Assembly: GCA_032622095.1 (NCBI GenBank) | Contig: CP136062.1 | Coordinates: 14,161,710-14,225,709 of the forward strand | DNA: 64,000 bases | Direction: 5' to 3' | Source: Siphonodentalium dalli | Lineage: Eukaryota > Mollusca > Scaphopoda > Gadilida > Siphonodentaliidae | The notes under the pieces: model-generated | Database searches by the model: none | What the model saw: the letters and a program-made list of their open reading frames with translations, nothing else | Told to the model about the DNA's origin: nothing | Shown here: piece after piece, positions 8,310 through 22,100 of the stretch | Layout: each line of letters begins with the position of its first letter | Numbering within the stretch: position 1 is the stretch's first letter | Program-made: the position numbers and the translations under genes

Positions 8310-10713
8310 AGACAGGGAAAATGCTATATGGCATTATCCAACTTCTTCAATAGTGTTTTCACGCAAGAAACTCATGGTTCACCACCAGGATTGAACAACA
8401 TACCAGAAATAGAAACCGAAACACAACTAAGTAGAAATTAAGAAATATCAGGGGAAAATGTAAGGAACTTACTGCTAGCGACAAACATAAATAAAGCGGC
8501 AAAGCCCCAGGACCAGATGGAATCCATCCAATAGTACTTAGGAATTAATTGGCATATAATCTATACAGACCAATGACAGCTATATTTAATGCATCGCTTA
8601 AACAAGGAAAAGTACCATAAACATGGAGAATGGACCAAATTGAAATATATAAGAAGGGAAGAAAGGGCGATCCTGCAAATTGTAGACCAGTAAGTCTTAC
8701 CAGTTTTATATGCAAAATAATGAAGAAAATAATTAGAAAAAAATAACCTATTAAGCAAGAAATAATTTGGATTTATAGCACGAAGATCAACAACACTAAC
8801 TATTAAAAATAACAGATGAATGAACAAGGATTCTGGACCATAAAGTTGAAATTCATGCCATATATTTAGATTTGATGAAAGATTTTGATAAGGTACCAAA
8901 CAAGAGGCTTCTATCAAAGATGAGATATTGTGGAATACATGAAAATTATGTAACTGGGTAGAAAACTTCCTAAGTAGAAGAAAACAAAAAGTTTCTGCCA
9001 ATGGATCAACATCAGATTGGCATGGCGTGACCAGCGGTATTCCACAAGGATATATACAGGGACGTGTTCTTTTCGTCATATATATTAACGACTTACCAGA
9101 ATCAATAATGTCCTACACATACATGTATGCCGACGACACTAAACTGTATAGAATCAATAATATCCTACACATACATGTATGCCGACGACACTAAACTTTA
9201 TAGAGAAAAATCGCCAGTAAAAAAGACAATGAAGAACATATAGAAAATCAAATAAACAAGGCGAATAAAATGGTGGGAATCATCAGAAGAGCATTTATAA
9301 ACCTGGACAAGGAAACATTCAAATTGCTATATAAAGAATTAGAAAGGGTTTAATCAAGAATATAGAAAACGTCCAACGCATAGCAACAGCAATGTTACCA
9401 TCATTAAAAAATATGGAGTATGAAGATGTTGCTTTTCATGTTTAGGCGTGAATGACGTCACTAATTTTTACAATACCATGGAACAGAATTTCGACGCGAT
9501 GAAAATCCGGACAAGAAAAATGGGTTAAAAATCACGTGACTTCCGCCCCGCTGTTGCATAGCATCATGGGAACAATAATATCAATTTGTGAAATCACGGA
9601 ATCGGAAGTGGACCAAGTGGGATGGTTATGAAATTAGCAACTTCAGTTTTTCTGAACAATTCCTATGTTATGTAGGCTTATGAATTAGTTTCATTTTGAC
9701 CATTTTCGTTGGTTAGCTGACCGAAAACCAGCGAAGACGTCATGACATGGACCATGACGTCATTTACGTCAGTTGGTTTTGTGGGCCAGAATCCAGACAC
9801 ATTTGGTCTTTACCGGAAACACCGATTTCGCATCACTAGACTAAACGCAATTATATATACAAAATGGCCAAAGGACATTTTATATACAATATGCACACAA
9901 TAAATATGGGATCCCTCCCTACAAACGTGTTGTTTGTTTGTTTGGTTTTCATTGTTCCTTTTTTGTTTGTTCTTCTTTTAAAACTAGTGAGTGCATATAA
10001 GATTATATTCTTCATCATGTTTTCAAATGTCATTTTGACTATCAGTTTGAATTTTTGACCATGCAATGAGCTAATTAAGCTGCCTTCCACAACATATACA
10101 CTTAAATGTAATTAAGAGACTTCTCCAAAGACCATTTTCTAGAACAATACAGACTGGATTCAAACGAGAGATGTTTTCTATTGACAAGAGCTAGCGCATG
10201 AAACTGTTCGCCGGAAAGATTTCCCCGGTGATATTTTGGGATATAGCGCCCATGTAAACATTTATATTTGTCATATATAAACGTGGGAAGTTGCTAGCTT
10301 TAGTTTGGCATGGATGTGTATGAGTTGTTTTAACGAGATACGTGGTGGCAGGGTGGTTGTACTGTAGTGTTCCGCGGAATCCGCCCCTCCAACTTTGGTG
10401 AAAGTATTCAACATTTTGAAATCCCATGACTGACACAGCAACAGTTGGAAACTACGTATATAGATGGAAATTGTTGTGATAGTTTGATGTATTTGTGTGG
10501 TTGCTCCACTACGTGTCACGTACGATCATATTACTACCAACACTCAAATATAGAAGAATCAGAGGGGACTTAATAGACACATACAAAATAATGGCCATCA
10601 AATATGACAAAGAGGTAGCAGAATCAATTATACCCAAATAACAGAGAGATATGGAATAGTCTACCACCAGAAGAGATCCTGGAAGAGAACATTAATGGTT
10701 TAAAGAATAGTCT
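8310..10713 (+). pseudogene. Degenerate non-LTR retrotransposon (LINE) reverse transcriptase
   Basis: Frameshifted plus-strand remains of a CR1/jockey-type RT, antisense to the mucin gene. In order: ALSNFFNSVFTQE near 8333; a degraded KAxGPDGIHP near 8496 (read in two frames); ANCRPVSLTSFICKIM near 8674; AIYLDLMKDFDKVPNKRLL near 8860; SGIPQG near 9032; YINDLPES near 9083; YADD catalytic box at 9128 and again at 9180; KANKMVGIIRRAF near 9260; NVQRIATAMLPSLKN near 9370. After an interruption it resumes with LPTLKYRRIRGDLID near 10530 and IWNSLPPEE near 10650. Stops and frame changes rule out function. The exact clade cannot be fixed by eye. Confidence 0.85.
9433..10520. mobile_element. About 1.09 kb interruption inside the LINE
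   Basis: The RT reading stops after NMEYED near 9430 and its continuation LPTLKYRRIR begins near 10530, while related elements join these blocks within about 10 residues. The inserted DNA has no recognised gene. It carries TGACGTCA at 9453 and an inverted pair GACGTCATG/CATGACGTC at 9736-9761. I could not find clear terminal repeats or a target duplication, so it may be an insertion or a rearrangement. A 64-codon hydrophobic frame at 9864-10058 and short minus frames at 10191-10519 lack support. Confidence 0.5.
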
Positions 10714-12057
10714 CATGACCAGCCAATGTTAGTCTGGATAGCCACTTCCATGACCAGCCTATGTTAGTCCGGGTAGCCACTTCCATGACCAGCCTATGTT
10801 AGTCTGGATAGCCACTTCCATGACCAGCCTATGTTAGTCCGGGTAGCCACTTCCATGATCAGCCTATGTTAGTCTGGATAGCCACTTCCATGACCAGCCA
10901 ATGTTAGTATGGATAACCACTTCCATGACCAGCCAATGTTAGTATGGATAGCCACTTCCATGACCAGCCAATGTTAGTATGGATAGCCACTTCCATGACC
11001 AGCCTATGCTAGTCTGGATAGCCACTTCCATGACCAGCCTATGTTAGTATTGATAGCCACTTCCATTACCAGCCAATGTTAGTATGGATAGCCACTTCCA
11101 TGACCAGACTATGCTAGTCTGGATAGCCACTTCCATGACCAGCCTATGTTAGTCTGGATAGCCACTTCCTTGACCAGCCAATGTTAGTATGGATAGCCAC
11201 TTCCATGACCAGCCTATGCTTGTCTGGATAGCCACTTCCATGACCAGCCTATGTTAGTCTGGATAGCCACTTCCATGACCAGCCTATGTTAGTCTGGAGA
11301 GCCACTTCCATGACCAGCCTATGTTAGTCTGGATTGTCTCTTACATGACCAGCCAATGTTAGTATGGATGGCCACTTCCATGACCAGCCAATGTTGGTAT
11401 GGATAGCCACTTCCATGACCAGCCAATGTTAGTATGGATAGCCACTTCCATGACCAGCCAATGTTAGTATGGACAGCCACTTCCATGACCAGCCAACGTT
11501 AGTATGGATAGCCACTTCCATGACCAGCCTATGCTAGTCTAGATAGCCACTTCCATAACCAGCCTATGTTAGTCTGGATAGCCACTTCCATGACCAGCCT
11601 ATGTTAGTCTGGATTGTCACTTCCATGACAAGCCTATGCTAGTCTGGATAGCCACTTCCATGACCAGCTTATGTTAGTCTGGATTGCCACTTCCATGAAC
11701 AGCCTATGATAGTCTGGATAGCCACTTCCATGACCAGCCTATGTTAGTCTGGATTGCCACTTCCATGACCAGCCTATGTTATTCTGGATTGCCACTTACA
11801 TGACCAGCCTATGTTAGTCTGGATTGTCACTTCCATGACCAGCCTATGTTAGTCTGGATAATCACTTCCATGACCAGCCTATGTTACTCTTGATAACCAC
11901 TTCAATGACCAGCCTATGTTAGTCTGGATAGCCACTTCCATGACCAGCCTACGTTAGTCTGGATAGCCACTTCCATGACAAGCCTATGCTAGTCTGGATA
12001 GCCACTTCCATGACCAGCCTATGTTAGTCTGGATAGCAACTTCCATGACCAGCCTAT
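10714..12057. repeat. 35-bp minisatellite, about 38 copies
   Basis: Unit TGACCAGCCTATGTTAGTCT plus GGATAGCCACTTCCA, with TGACC at 10716 and 10751 and so on at 35-bp steps. Variants are point changes (CCAATG, AGTATGG, GGATTG). The array starts directly at the end of the recognisable LINE coding sequence. Confidence 0.92.
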
Positions 12058-12430
12058 ATGTTGTATGACTACCTAACATGATTTGATAAATCGATCGCTA
12101 TCGAAGAAAGGAAACAAAAGTAATAGGGGAAAAGAGATTTCTCTGTCTCACTTATAGACAACACATCAATGGAAATTGATGACACCCAAAAACGGAACGA
12201 AGATACCGATAGAGGCGGAATGAAAAAGCGATTGCTCTGTCTCCCTCCACTACAGACGATATATTACTGGAAACTGTTGACAAATCAAAACGAAACGAAG
12301 ATACCATTAGAAAACAGGGCTAAAAGAGATTGCCCTGCCACCCCCCCCCCCACTGTAGAAGAAAATACTGATCTGGACAAAGAGGCGCGAGCCTGCGACC
12401 ATTTACCACATACGGTAACATAGGGTAAGG
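12058..12430. repeat. About 100-bp diverged tandem repeat, 2-3 copies
   Basis: Three related blocks share GAGATTTCTCTGTC / GCGATTGCTCTGTC / GAGATTGCCCTGCC and AACGAAACGAAGATACC. An 84-codon plus frame over it (12169-12423) is a product of the repeat. A C10-11 run lies near 12342. Confidence 0.55.
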
Positions 12431-13410
12431 TATTAAATATTTAGCTTTTTCGGAGGTCAAACCTGATTGTGACAGCTGTACAGTCATTCGTATACGTGAG
12501 TCAAATTAGGATTCTTTTGACACAACTCTTGCTAGTAATAACTTATGACTAACTCGGGGGTGGGGGTGACCGGTGATCTGTACATGTTCAACTTGTGTGG
12601 AAGTCATGTTGCTTTGCCATTACTATTTATAAATTGTTCAGTGTAATAAGTTAACATACAGTAATACCCTACGTAATCGACGCCTTAACCACGGCAGAAT
12701 TATGGGTATCTTTTCAGGATTTAGTGGAAGTATGGCTTGTTTAAGGTAAAATGCAACAGATTTTGTGTAGAATATACGCACATTTATTCTAAGAGTGTAG
12801 TGACTGTGAATTGGAAAATTAGTGACTATGATGAAGTTGTTGTTTAATTAGAAGTGCTCCTTATAAATAATCAGCGGGATTTCTGGAACAAACTCGTTAG
12901 GGACATGTGGTTTTGCTTGATAAAGAACACAAACCAACTTAGCAAATAAATATTTATATCTATATTTGTTACCCTATAGAAACATAGATAAAAACGTTTG
13001 GTTACTTTTCAACAGGGGAAACGCCCGGTGCTGAAAATATGGTCAGATTAGTAAGTTTTGAAATTTTGAGGGCTGCTAGTGCTGCAAACATTATTTATCT
13101 AAACAAAAATGTCATTTTACTATCTCGGAAATTATGAGGAGCAGGGCATCCAAATTTGGACCATATGGACACATGGGCATCAAAACTTGTATCCGCGCTT
13201 TCCCTGCGGAGTTACCACCCATAGATAGGCATACACCATACACCAGGATGTATAAACCTAATTTTTTTTTTATAAGTCCAGCGCTCTAAATTTTTTATTG
13301 CATATTCCGATTTGGACGAGTGATCCGGACCCGAATATACCACTTAAAAATGTTTTTCCGAGGACTTTCCGCGTTACGGGGTACGGAAATATTGCACCTA
13401 TTTATCCCGC
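12431..13410. other. Intron B-C, apparently unique sequence
   Basis: No gene, RNA or clear repeat was seen. Some short blocks before 13410 may belong to a degraded extra copy of the following repeat. Confidence 0.35.
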
Positions 13411-14360
13411 CAAATCCAAACCGGCTAATTAAAGAGCATGATAATGTCGTAGCAGGTACGTTGACAAAAGTTTGACCTCTATATTTTAAAAGTAACGTGT
13501 CCAACGGAGAATGCGAGTCGGGGTGGGTTGAGACTTTAGGAAAATTCAACGAAAATTGCAAAGGGTGGAAATTCAAACATCGAGATAATTTTTTTTGACG
13601 AATACGTCTGATGGGTAGTGTTCACGCGCATCTACAATGCGATTTTCTAATTTTCAGATGGAACGGTTTACTTGTGACAACGCTATATAACATAAATATG
13701 TATACTTAAGTATAACTAACCTATTCTTAGCCCCAAATCCAAACGGACTAATGAAGGAGCGAGTTTAATACAGTGTCATGTAAGTCGGTATACTGTAGGT
13801 ACGCCTCCAAAATTTGACATCTCTACTATAAACACAACCTGCTCAACGGAGTGTTTGTGTCGGGGTGGGTTCAGATTTGGCTAATTCCACCGAAAATCAA
13901 ATGGGGAAAATTACTCCGAAAATTAGACATTGAGATAAAAACTTTTCGACGAGTGGATGTGATTGGTAGTATCTAAACGCAAGATTAGTACGCTTTTCAA
14001 AGTTTCAGAGTGGACGGTTTTACCCTGGTGGCGTATAACGTTGTTAACGGGTGATATGTATTACTCAAATTCAAACCCACTCTTTATGACGCAAATTCAA
14101 ACGGACTTATCAAGGAGCAAGGCAATTGCATGAATATGTTCACCGAAATACTATAGGTATGTCCGCTCTACTATACAAGTAAACTGTCCAACAGAGATGT
14201 GGTGTACGCCCCGGTGATGGTCGAGGCTTTTGGCAAATTCCACCGAAACTCGTAAACGGGAAAAAATGGCAAATCGCGAATCACGTGTTTTATATTTTGA
14301 ACTCTGCATGTGTTTGGTAGTATATAAGGACAACATTAGTTTCAGAGCGGACGCGTAAGC
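13411..14360. repeat. Three diverged tandem copies of a ~320-360 bp repeat
   Basis: Copies start near 13412, 13734 and 14093 with CAAATCCAAACGG or CAAATTCAAACGG followed by NTAATNAAGGAGC. Later shared blocks are TGTCCAACGGAG, TCGGGGTGGGTT, ATTCCACCGAAA and TTTCAGAGNGGACGG. Divergence is much higher than in the other arrays, so this is older. Short minus frames in it are not supported. Confidence 0.65.
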
Positions 14361-14462
14361 ACTCAGCTAGCATTATCGATTGTGATATAGTTATCTCTCG
14401 ATTACAGTTAACTCTATTACAAAGACGTTAATGACTATAGTGTAGCGATGACGCACTGAAAT

Positions 14463-14487
14463 ACTAATTAATTAATTAATTAATTAA
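14463..14487. repeat. (AATT)n microsatellite
   Basis: About six AATT tetranucleotides in a row, within otherwise unremarkable intron sequence. Confidence 0.9.
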
Positions 14488-14741
14488 CCAAGCGGTCTTT
14501 CCTCCGCCATTAAAACTAAAATATTCTGAATCCGAGATTGAAAAAACTATCCAATAAATGCGACATAACATAGTTATGGTAAATTAATATGCCTTACACC
14601 CTTTTGATCTATATGTCGATTACGACATAATCAGACACGCCAAATTTCGTGATCGTTGAATATGATACGGGCGTCCTGGGGAGAGGTTATACTTAGCTCT
14701 AAAATGTATCCATACCGATTAAAAGTGAACTGATTGACTGG

Positions 14742-14815
14742 GGTGAATGGTGGCTCAGTTGGTCACAACCATCATGCAATAGACTGTCATTAATCATACA
14801 CGGTGGGTCGAACCA
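14742..14815 (+). repeat. tRNA-like SINE head
   Basis: TGGCTCAGTTGG at 14751-14762 fits the RNA polymerase III A box, and GGGTCGAACC at 14805-14814 approximates the B box, about 40 bp apart. No tRNA cloverleaf is convincing, so a tRNA-derived SINE is more likely than a tRNA gene. Confidence 0.4.
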
Positions 14816-14989
14816 AATGACATAAACCTTTGGAATATATATCTTATTTAGAAATGTCAATGCAAGTCCACCATCAGATCACAAAGCACCAATATGCATT
14901 CGCATGAAGAGGAACACACCTATACACATAACACCCACATGGAATGGGATACCATGGAAATATATCTGATTCCATGGAATCTGACCTCT

Positions 14990-15470
14990 AGTTATGACCC
15001 GTTTTACGTCCATACTTATATAGACCCGATAACGAGTCTCTGTTACCAATGGTTCGGTTATATTATAATTATGACCCTTTAACCCTCTATACTTACATAG
15101 TCACGATAGCGAGTCTCTGTTTCGAATGCTTCGGATTATATTAGAATTATGACCCGTTTTACCCTCCATACTTACATAGTCTCTGTTTCGAATGGTTCGG
15201 GTTATATTAGAATTATGAACCGTTTTACTCTCCATACTTACATTGTCTCTGTTTCAAATGACTAGGGTTGTATTATAATTATGACCCGTTTTACCCTCCA
15301 TACTTATATAGTCTCTGTTTCGAATGGTTCGGGTTATATTAGAATTATGAACCGTTTTACCCTCCATACTTACATTGTCTCTGTTTCAAATGATTAGGGT
15401 TGTATTATAATTATGAACCGTTTTACCCTCCATACTTACATATATCCGATAATGAGTCTCTGTTCCGAAT
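14990..15470 (-). repeat. Tandem array of the exon B/intron junction, 66-79 bp unit
   Basis: In the gene direction each unit runs CATTCGRAACAGAGAC, (TATCGG), the donor GTAAGTATGGAGGGTAAAACGG, then ATAATTNTAATATAACC. Donor complements are at 15434, 15368, 15302, 15236, 15170, 15091 and 15014; five of seven are intact GTAAGT and two are ATAAGT. Spacing is 66 bp for four steps, then 79 and 77. The copy at 15439-15434 adjoins the coding exon. Confidence 0.85.
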
Positions 15471-15549
15471 GGAAATCCATCCTGTATGTAGATGAAGTTG
15501 GATGTGACGTCATCACCCGTGAAACTACGGTTACCGAATGGAAACCCAC
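15440..15549 (-). CDS. MUC4-like mucin, exon B (start of NIDO region)
   Basis: Acceptor TTTCGCTACAG (15552-15550), donor TAT before GTAAGT (15439-15434). It is 110 nt, entering in phase 1 and leaving in phase 0. Its 36 full codons read FPFGNRSFTGDD early, FIYIQDGFPFGTE in the middle and YRIY at the end. NIDO proteins carry, just before (Y)VGTNGxxSF, a YPFG...GDD...I.L..PFPFFG...Y segment, which this matches. The G left by exon A plus GT here makes Gly, so the junction reads PFIPG-GFPFG. The exon is short and sits more than 30 kb downstream of exon A, so it would be missed without the domain logic. Confidence 0.82.
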
Positions 15550-16199
15550 CTGTAGCGAAATGTACATATAACACAAATAAATCGTATCATATAACAATGT
15601 ATGCTTAACAATTTTCACTGTTATTAAACATACGTAAATACATAACTATTTTCTCTCTTATTAAATGGGTATTGTACACTAAACTGACCATTTATGGGAC
15701 TATCTCCTTTTATACTCAACAGAATATATGCAACTAATGAATGAATTTGAGCCCGGGATGAGTGTAAAATACAATCATGTGCTCTATGAACGATGCAAAC
15801 GATTTAATTTCATTATAATTAACTGTTACCACTCAGGCCAAAATTAACCATTACCACTGAAGCCAAAATTAACCGTTACCACTCAGGCCAAAATTAACTG
15901 ATACCACTGAGGCCAAAATTAACATTGAATAAAAACCCCTCCCAACTCAAATATTGTTTCGATTCCCAGATAAACTGGATGGTAGATGCATGAATAGAAA
16001 AATTGAAATGTTTTGAAAACAATTTTCTTCAAAGATATATACGCTGCATGACTTTTTATGATATTTATATGTCAATGCATAAAATGTTTTTAATCTTAAC
16101 TATTCAAAATACCTTTCTAGACTAAATCGGTTCTTCTGATTTATTAAAAGTATACATTGGAATGGTAAATTAATCATCTGGAGGGGTTTTCAGGAAAAA
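15550..16199. other. 3' end of intron A-B with small repeats
   Basis: Holds the second copy of the dispersed repeat (15736-15800) and four copies of a 25-bp unit, AAAATTAACCGTTACCACTC plus AGGCC, at about 15818-15925. Nothing coding was seen. Confidence 0.55.
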
Positions 16200-19100
16200 T
16201 AACAAATACTACGCGTACAGAAGACTAACTAATACTACGCGTACAGCAGACTAACTAATACTAAGCGTACAGATCACTAACTAATACTACGCATACAGAA
16301 GACTAACTAATACTACGCATACAGAAGACTAACTAATAATACGCATACAGCAGACTAACTAATACTATGCGTAAAGAAGACTAACTAATACTACGCATAC
16401 AGAAGACTAACTAATACTACACGTACATAAGACTAACTAATACTACACGTACATAAGATTAACTAATACTATGCGTACAGAAGACTAACTAATACTACAC
16501 GTACATAAGATTAACTAATACTATGCGTACAGCAGACTAACTAATACTACGCGTACAGAAGACTAACTAATAATACGCATACAGCAGACTAACTAATACT
16601 ACGCGTACAGAAGACTAACTAATACTATGCGTACAGAAGTCTAACTAATACTATGCGTACAGAAGACTAACTAATACTACGTGTCCAGAAGACTAACTAA
16701 TACTACGCATACAGCAGACTAACTAATAATACGCATACAGAAGACTAACTAATACTACGCGTACAGAAGACTAACTAATACTACGCGTACAGAAGACTAA
16801 CTAATAATACGCATACAGAAGTCTAACTAATACTATGCGTACAGAAGTCTAACTAATACTATGCGTACAGAAGACTAACTAATACTACACATACAGAAGA
16901 CTAACTAATATAATGCATACAGAAGTCTACCTAATACTACGTGTTCAGAAGACTAACTAATACTACGCGTACAACAGACTAACTAATATAACGCATACAG
17001 AAGACTAACTAATACTATGCATACAGCAGACTAACTAATACAACGCATACAGCAGACTAACTAATACAACGCATACAGCAGACTAACTAATACTACGTGT
17101 ACAGAAGATTAACTAATACTACACGTAGAGAAGACTAACTAATAATACGCGTAGACAAGACTAACTAATAATACGCGTAGAGAAGACTAACTAATACTAC
17201 GCGTAGAGAAGACTAACTAATACTACGCATACAGAAGACTAACTAATAATACGCGTAGAGAAGACTAACTAATACTACGCGTACATAAGACTAACTAATA
17301 CTACGTGTATAGAAGACTAACTAATACTACGCGTACATAAGACTAACTAATACTACGTGTACAGAAGACTAACTAATACTACGCATACAGAAGACTAACT
17401 AATACTACGCATACAGAAGACTAACTAATAATACACATACAGAAGACTAACTAATACTACACATACAGAAGACTAACTAATACTATGCGTACAGAAGATT
17501 AACTAATACTACGTGTACAGAAGACTAACTAATACTACGTGTACAGAAGACTAACTAATACTACACATACAGAAGACTAACTAATACTATGCGTACAGAA
17601 GATTAACTAATACTACGTGTACAGAAGACTAACTAATACTACGTGTACAGAAGACTAACTAATACTACACATACAGAAGACTAACTAATACTATGCGTAC
17701 AGAAGACTAACTAATACTACGTGTACAGAAGACTAACTAATACTACGCGTACAGAAGATTAACTAATAATACGCATACAGAAGACTAACTAATACTACGC
17801 GTACAGAAGACTAACTAATACTACGCGTACAGAAGACTAACTAATACTACACATACAGAAGACTAACTAATACTACACGTACATAAGACTAACTAATACT
17901 ACGCGTACATAAGACTAACTAATACTACGTGTACAGAAGACTAACTAATACTACACGTACATAAGACTAACTAATACTACGCATACAGAAGACTAACTAA
18001 TACTATGCATACAGAAGACTAACTAATACTACGTGTACAGAAGACTAACTAATACTACGCATACAGCAGACTAACTAATACTACGCGTACAGAAGACTAA
18101 CTAATACTACGCGTACAGAAGACTAACTAATAATACGCATACAGCAGACTAACTAATACTACGCGTACAGAAGACTAACTAATACTATGCGTACAGAAGT
18201 CTAACTAATACTATGCGTACAGAAGACTAACTAATACTATGCGTACAGAAGTCTAACTAATACTATGCGTACAGAAGACTAACTAATACTACGTGTCCAG
18301 AAGACTAACTAATACTACGCATACAGCAGACTAACTAATAATACGCATACAGAAGACTAACTAATACTACGCGTACAGAAGACTAACTAATACTACGCGT
18401 ACAGAAGACTAACTAATAATACGCATACAGAAGTCTAACTAATACTATGCGTACAGAAGTCTAACTAATACTATGCGTACAGAAGACTAACTAATACTAC
18501 GCGTACAGAAGACTAACTAATATAATGCATACAGAAGTCTACCTAATACTACGTGTTCAGAAGACTAACTAATACTACGCGTACAACAGACTAACTAATA
18601 TAACGCATACAGAAGACTAACTAATACTATGCATACAGCAGACTAACTAATACAACGCATACAGCAGACTAACTAATACAACGCATACAGCAGACTAACT
18701 AATACTACGTGTACAGAAGATTAACTAATACTACACGTAGAGAAGACTAACTAATAATACGCGTAGAGAAGACTAACTAATAATACGCGTAGAGAAGACT
18801 AACTAATACTACGCGTAGAGAAGACTAACTAATACTACGCATACAGAAGACTAACTAATATAACGCATACAGAAGACTAACTAATACTACGTGTACAGAA
18901 GACTAACTAATATAACGCATACAGCAGACTAACTAATACTACGTGTACAGAAGATTAACTAATACTACACGTAGAGAAGACTAACTAATAATACGCGTAG
19001 AGAAGACTAACTAATAATACGCGTAGAGAAGACTAACTAATACTACGCGTAGAGAAGACTAACTAATACTACACATACAGAAGACTAACTAATACTACGC

Positions 19101-22100
19101 GTACAGAAGACTAACTAATACTACACGTACAGAAGACTAACTAATACTACGCATACAGAAGACTAACTAATGCTACACATACAGAAGACTAACTAATACT
19201 ACGCATACAGAAGACTAACTAATACTACGCGTAGAGAAGACTAACTAATACTACACATACAGAAGATTAACTAATACTACGCGTAGAGAAGACTAACTAA
19301 TACTACACATACAGAAGATTAACTAATACTACGCGTAGAGAAGACTAACTAATACTACGCATACAGAAGATTAACTAATACTACGCGTAGAGAAGACTAA
19401 CTAATACTACACATACAGAAGACTAACTAATACTACACGTACAGAAGACTAACTAATGCTACACATACAGAAGACTAACTAATACTACACGTACAGAAGA
19501 CTAACTAATGCTACACATACAGAAGACTAACTAATACTACGCATACAGAAGACTAACTAATACTACGTGTACATAAGATTAACTAATACTATGCGTACAT
19601 AAGACTAACTAATACTACGTGTACAGAAGACTAACTAATACTACGCGTACAGAAGACTAACTAATACTACACATACAGAAGACTAACTAATACTACGCGT
19701 ACAGAAGACTAACTAATACTACGCGTACAGAAGACTAACTAATACTACACATACAGAAGACTAACTAATACTACGCGTATAGAAGACTAACTAATACTAC
19801 GCGTATAGAAGACTAACTAATACTATGCGTACAGAAGACTAACTAATACTACACGTACATAAGACTAACTAATACTACGTGTACAGAAGACTAACTAATA
19901 CTACGCGTACAGAAGACTAACTAATACTACACATACAGAAGACTAACTAATACTACACATACAGAAGACTAACTAATACTACTCATACAGAAGACTAACT
20001 AATACTACGCGTATAGAAGACTAACTAATACTACACATACATAAGACTAACTAATACTACGTGTACAGAAGACTAACTAATACTACTCATACAGAAGACT
20101 AACTAATACTACACATACAGAAGACTAACTAATACTACACATACAGAAGACTAACTAATACTACACATACAGAAGACTAACTAATACTACGCGTATAGAA
20201 GACTAACTAATACTATGCGTACAGAAGACTAACTAATACTACACGTACATAAGACTAACTAATACTACGTGTACAGAAGACTAACTAATACTACGCGTAC
20301 AGAAGACTAACTAATACTACACGTACATAAGACTAACTAATACTACGCGTACAGAAGACTAACTAATACTACACATACAGAAGACTAACTAATACTACGC
20401 GTATAGAAGACTAACTAATACTATGCGTACAGAAGACTAACTAATACTACGTGTGCAGAAGACTAACTAATACTACGCATAGAGAAGACTAACTAATACT
20501 ACGCGTAGAGAAGACTAACTAATACTACGCGTACAGAAGACTAACTAATACTACACGTACAGAAGACTAACTAATACTACGCGTATAGAAGACTAACTAA
20601 TACTACGCGTACAGAAGACTAACTAATACTACGCGTACAGAAGACTAACTAATACTACGCGTACAGAAGACTAACTAATACTACGCATAGAGAAGACTAA
20701 CTAATACTACGCGTACAGAAGACTAACTAATACTACGCGTACAGAAGACTAACTAATACTACGCATAGAGAAGACTAACTAATACTATGCATAAAGAAGA
20801 CTAACTAATACTACGCGTACAGAAGACTAACTAATACTACGCATAGAGAAGACTAACTAATACTATGCATAAAGAAGACTAACTAATACTACGCGTACAG
20901 AAGACTAACTAATACTATGCATGCAGAAGACTAACCAATACTACGCATAGAGAAGACAAACTAATACTACTCATACAGAAGACTAACTTATACTACGCAC
21001 ACAGAAGACTAACTAATACTACGCATAGAGAAGACTAACTAATACTACGCATAGAGAAGACTAACTAATACTACGCATAGAGAAGACAAACTAATACTAC
21101 GCATAGAGAAGACTAACTAATACTACGCATAGAGAAGACTAACTAATACTACGCATAGAGAAGACTAACTAATACTACGCATAGAGAAGACAAACTAATA
21201 CTACTCATACAGAAGACTAACTTATACTACGCACACAGAAGACTAACTAATACTACGCATAGAGAAGACTAACTAATACTACGCATACATAAGACTAACT
21301 AATACTACACGTACAGAAGACTAACTAATACTACGTGTACAGAAGACTAACTAATACTACGCGTCCAGAAGACTAACTAATACTACGCGTACAGAAGACT
21401 AACTATTACTACGCGTCCAGAAGACTAACTAATACTATGCGTACAGAAGACTAACTAATACTGCGCATAGAGAAGACTAACTAATACTACGCGTATAGAA
21501 GACTAACTAATACTACGTGTACAGAAGACTAACTAATACTACGCGTACAGAAGACTAACTAATACTACGCATAGAGAAGACTAACTAATACTACGCGTAC
21601 AGAAGACTAACTAATACTACGCGTACAGAAGACTAACTAATACTACGCATAGAGAAGACTAACTAATACTATGCATAAAGAAGACTAACTAATACTACGC
21701 GTACAGAAGACTAACTAATACTACGCATAGAGAAGACTAACTAATACTACGCATAGAGAAGACAAACTAATACTACTCACACAGAAGACTAACTAATACT
21801 ACGCATAGAGAAGACTAACTAATACTACGCATACAGAAGACTAACTAATACTACGCGTACAGAAGACTAACTAATACTACGCGTCCAGAAGACTAACTAA
21901 TACTACGCGTACAGAAGACTAACTAATACTACGCGTCCAGAAGACTAACTAATACTACGCGTACAGAAGACTAACTATTACTACGCGTCCAGAAGACTAA
22001 CTAATACTATGCGTACAGAAGACTAACTAATACTACGCATAGAGAAGACTAACTAATACTACGCGTATAGAAGACTAACTAATACTACGTGTACAGAAGA

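Noticed and set aside
8561-9079. 172-codon minus frame
   Set aside because: Antisense to recognisable LINE reverse transcriptase blocks on the plus strand.
9851-10519. Short frames on both strands in the LINE interruption
   Set aside because: Length is expected by chance in AT-rich DNA; no motif beyond hydrophobic stretches.
13295-14336. Minus frames of 61-93 codons
   Set aside because: They lie in a diverged tandem repeat and are not conserved between its copies.
14742-14815. Functional tRNA gene
   Set aside because: A and B boxes are approximate and no acceptor stem or anticodon arm pairs convincingly.
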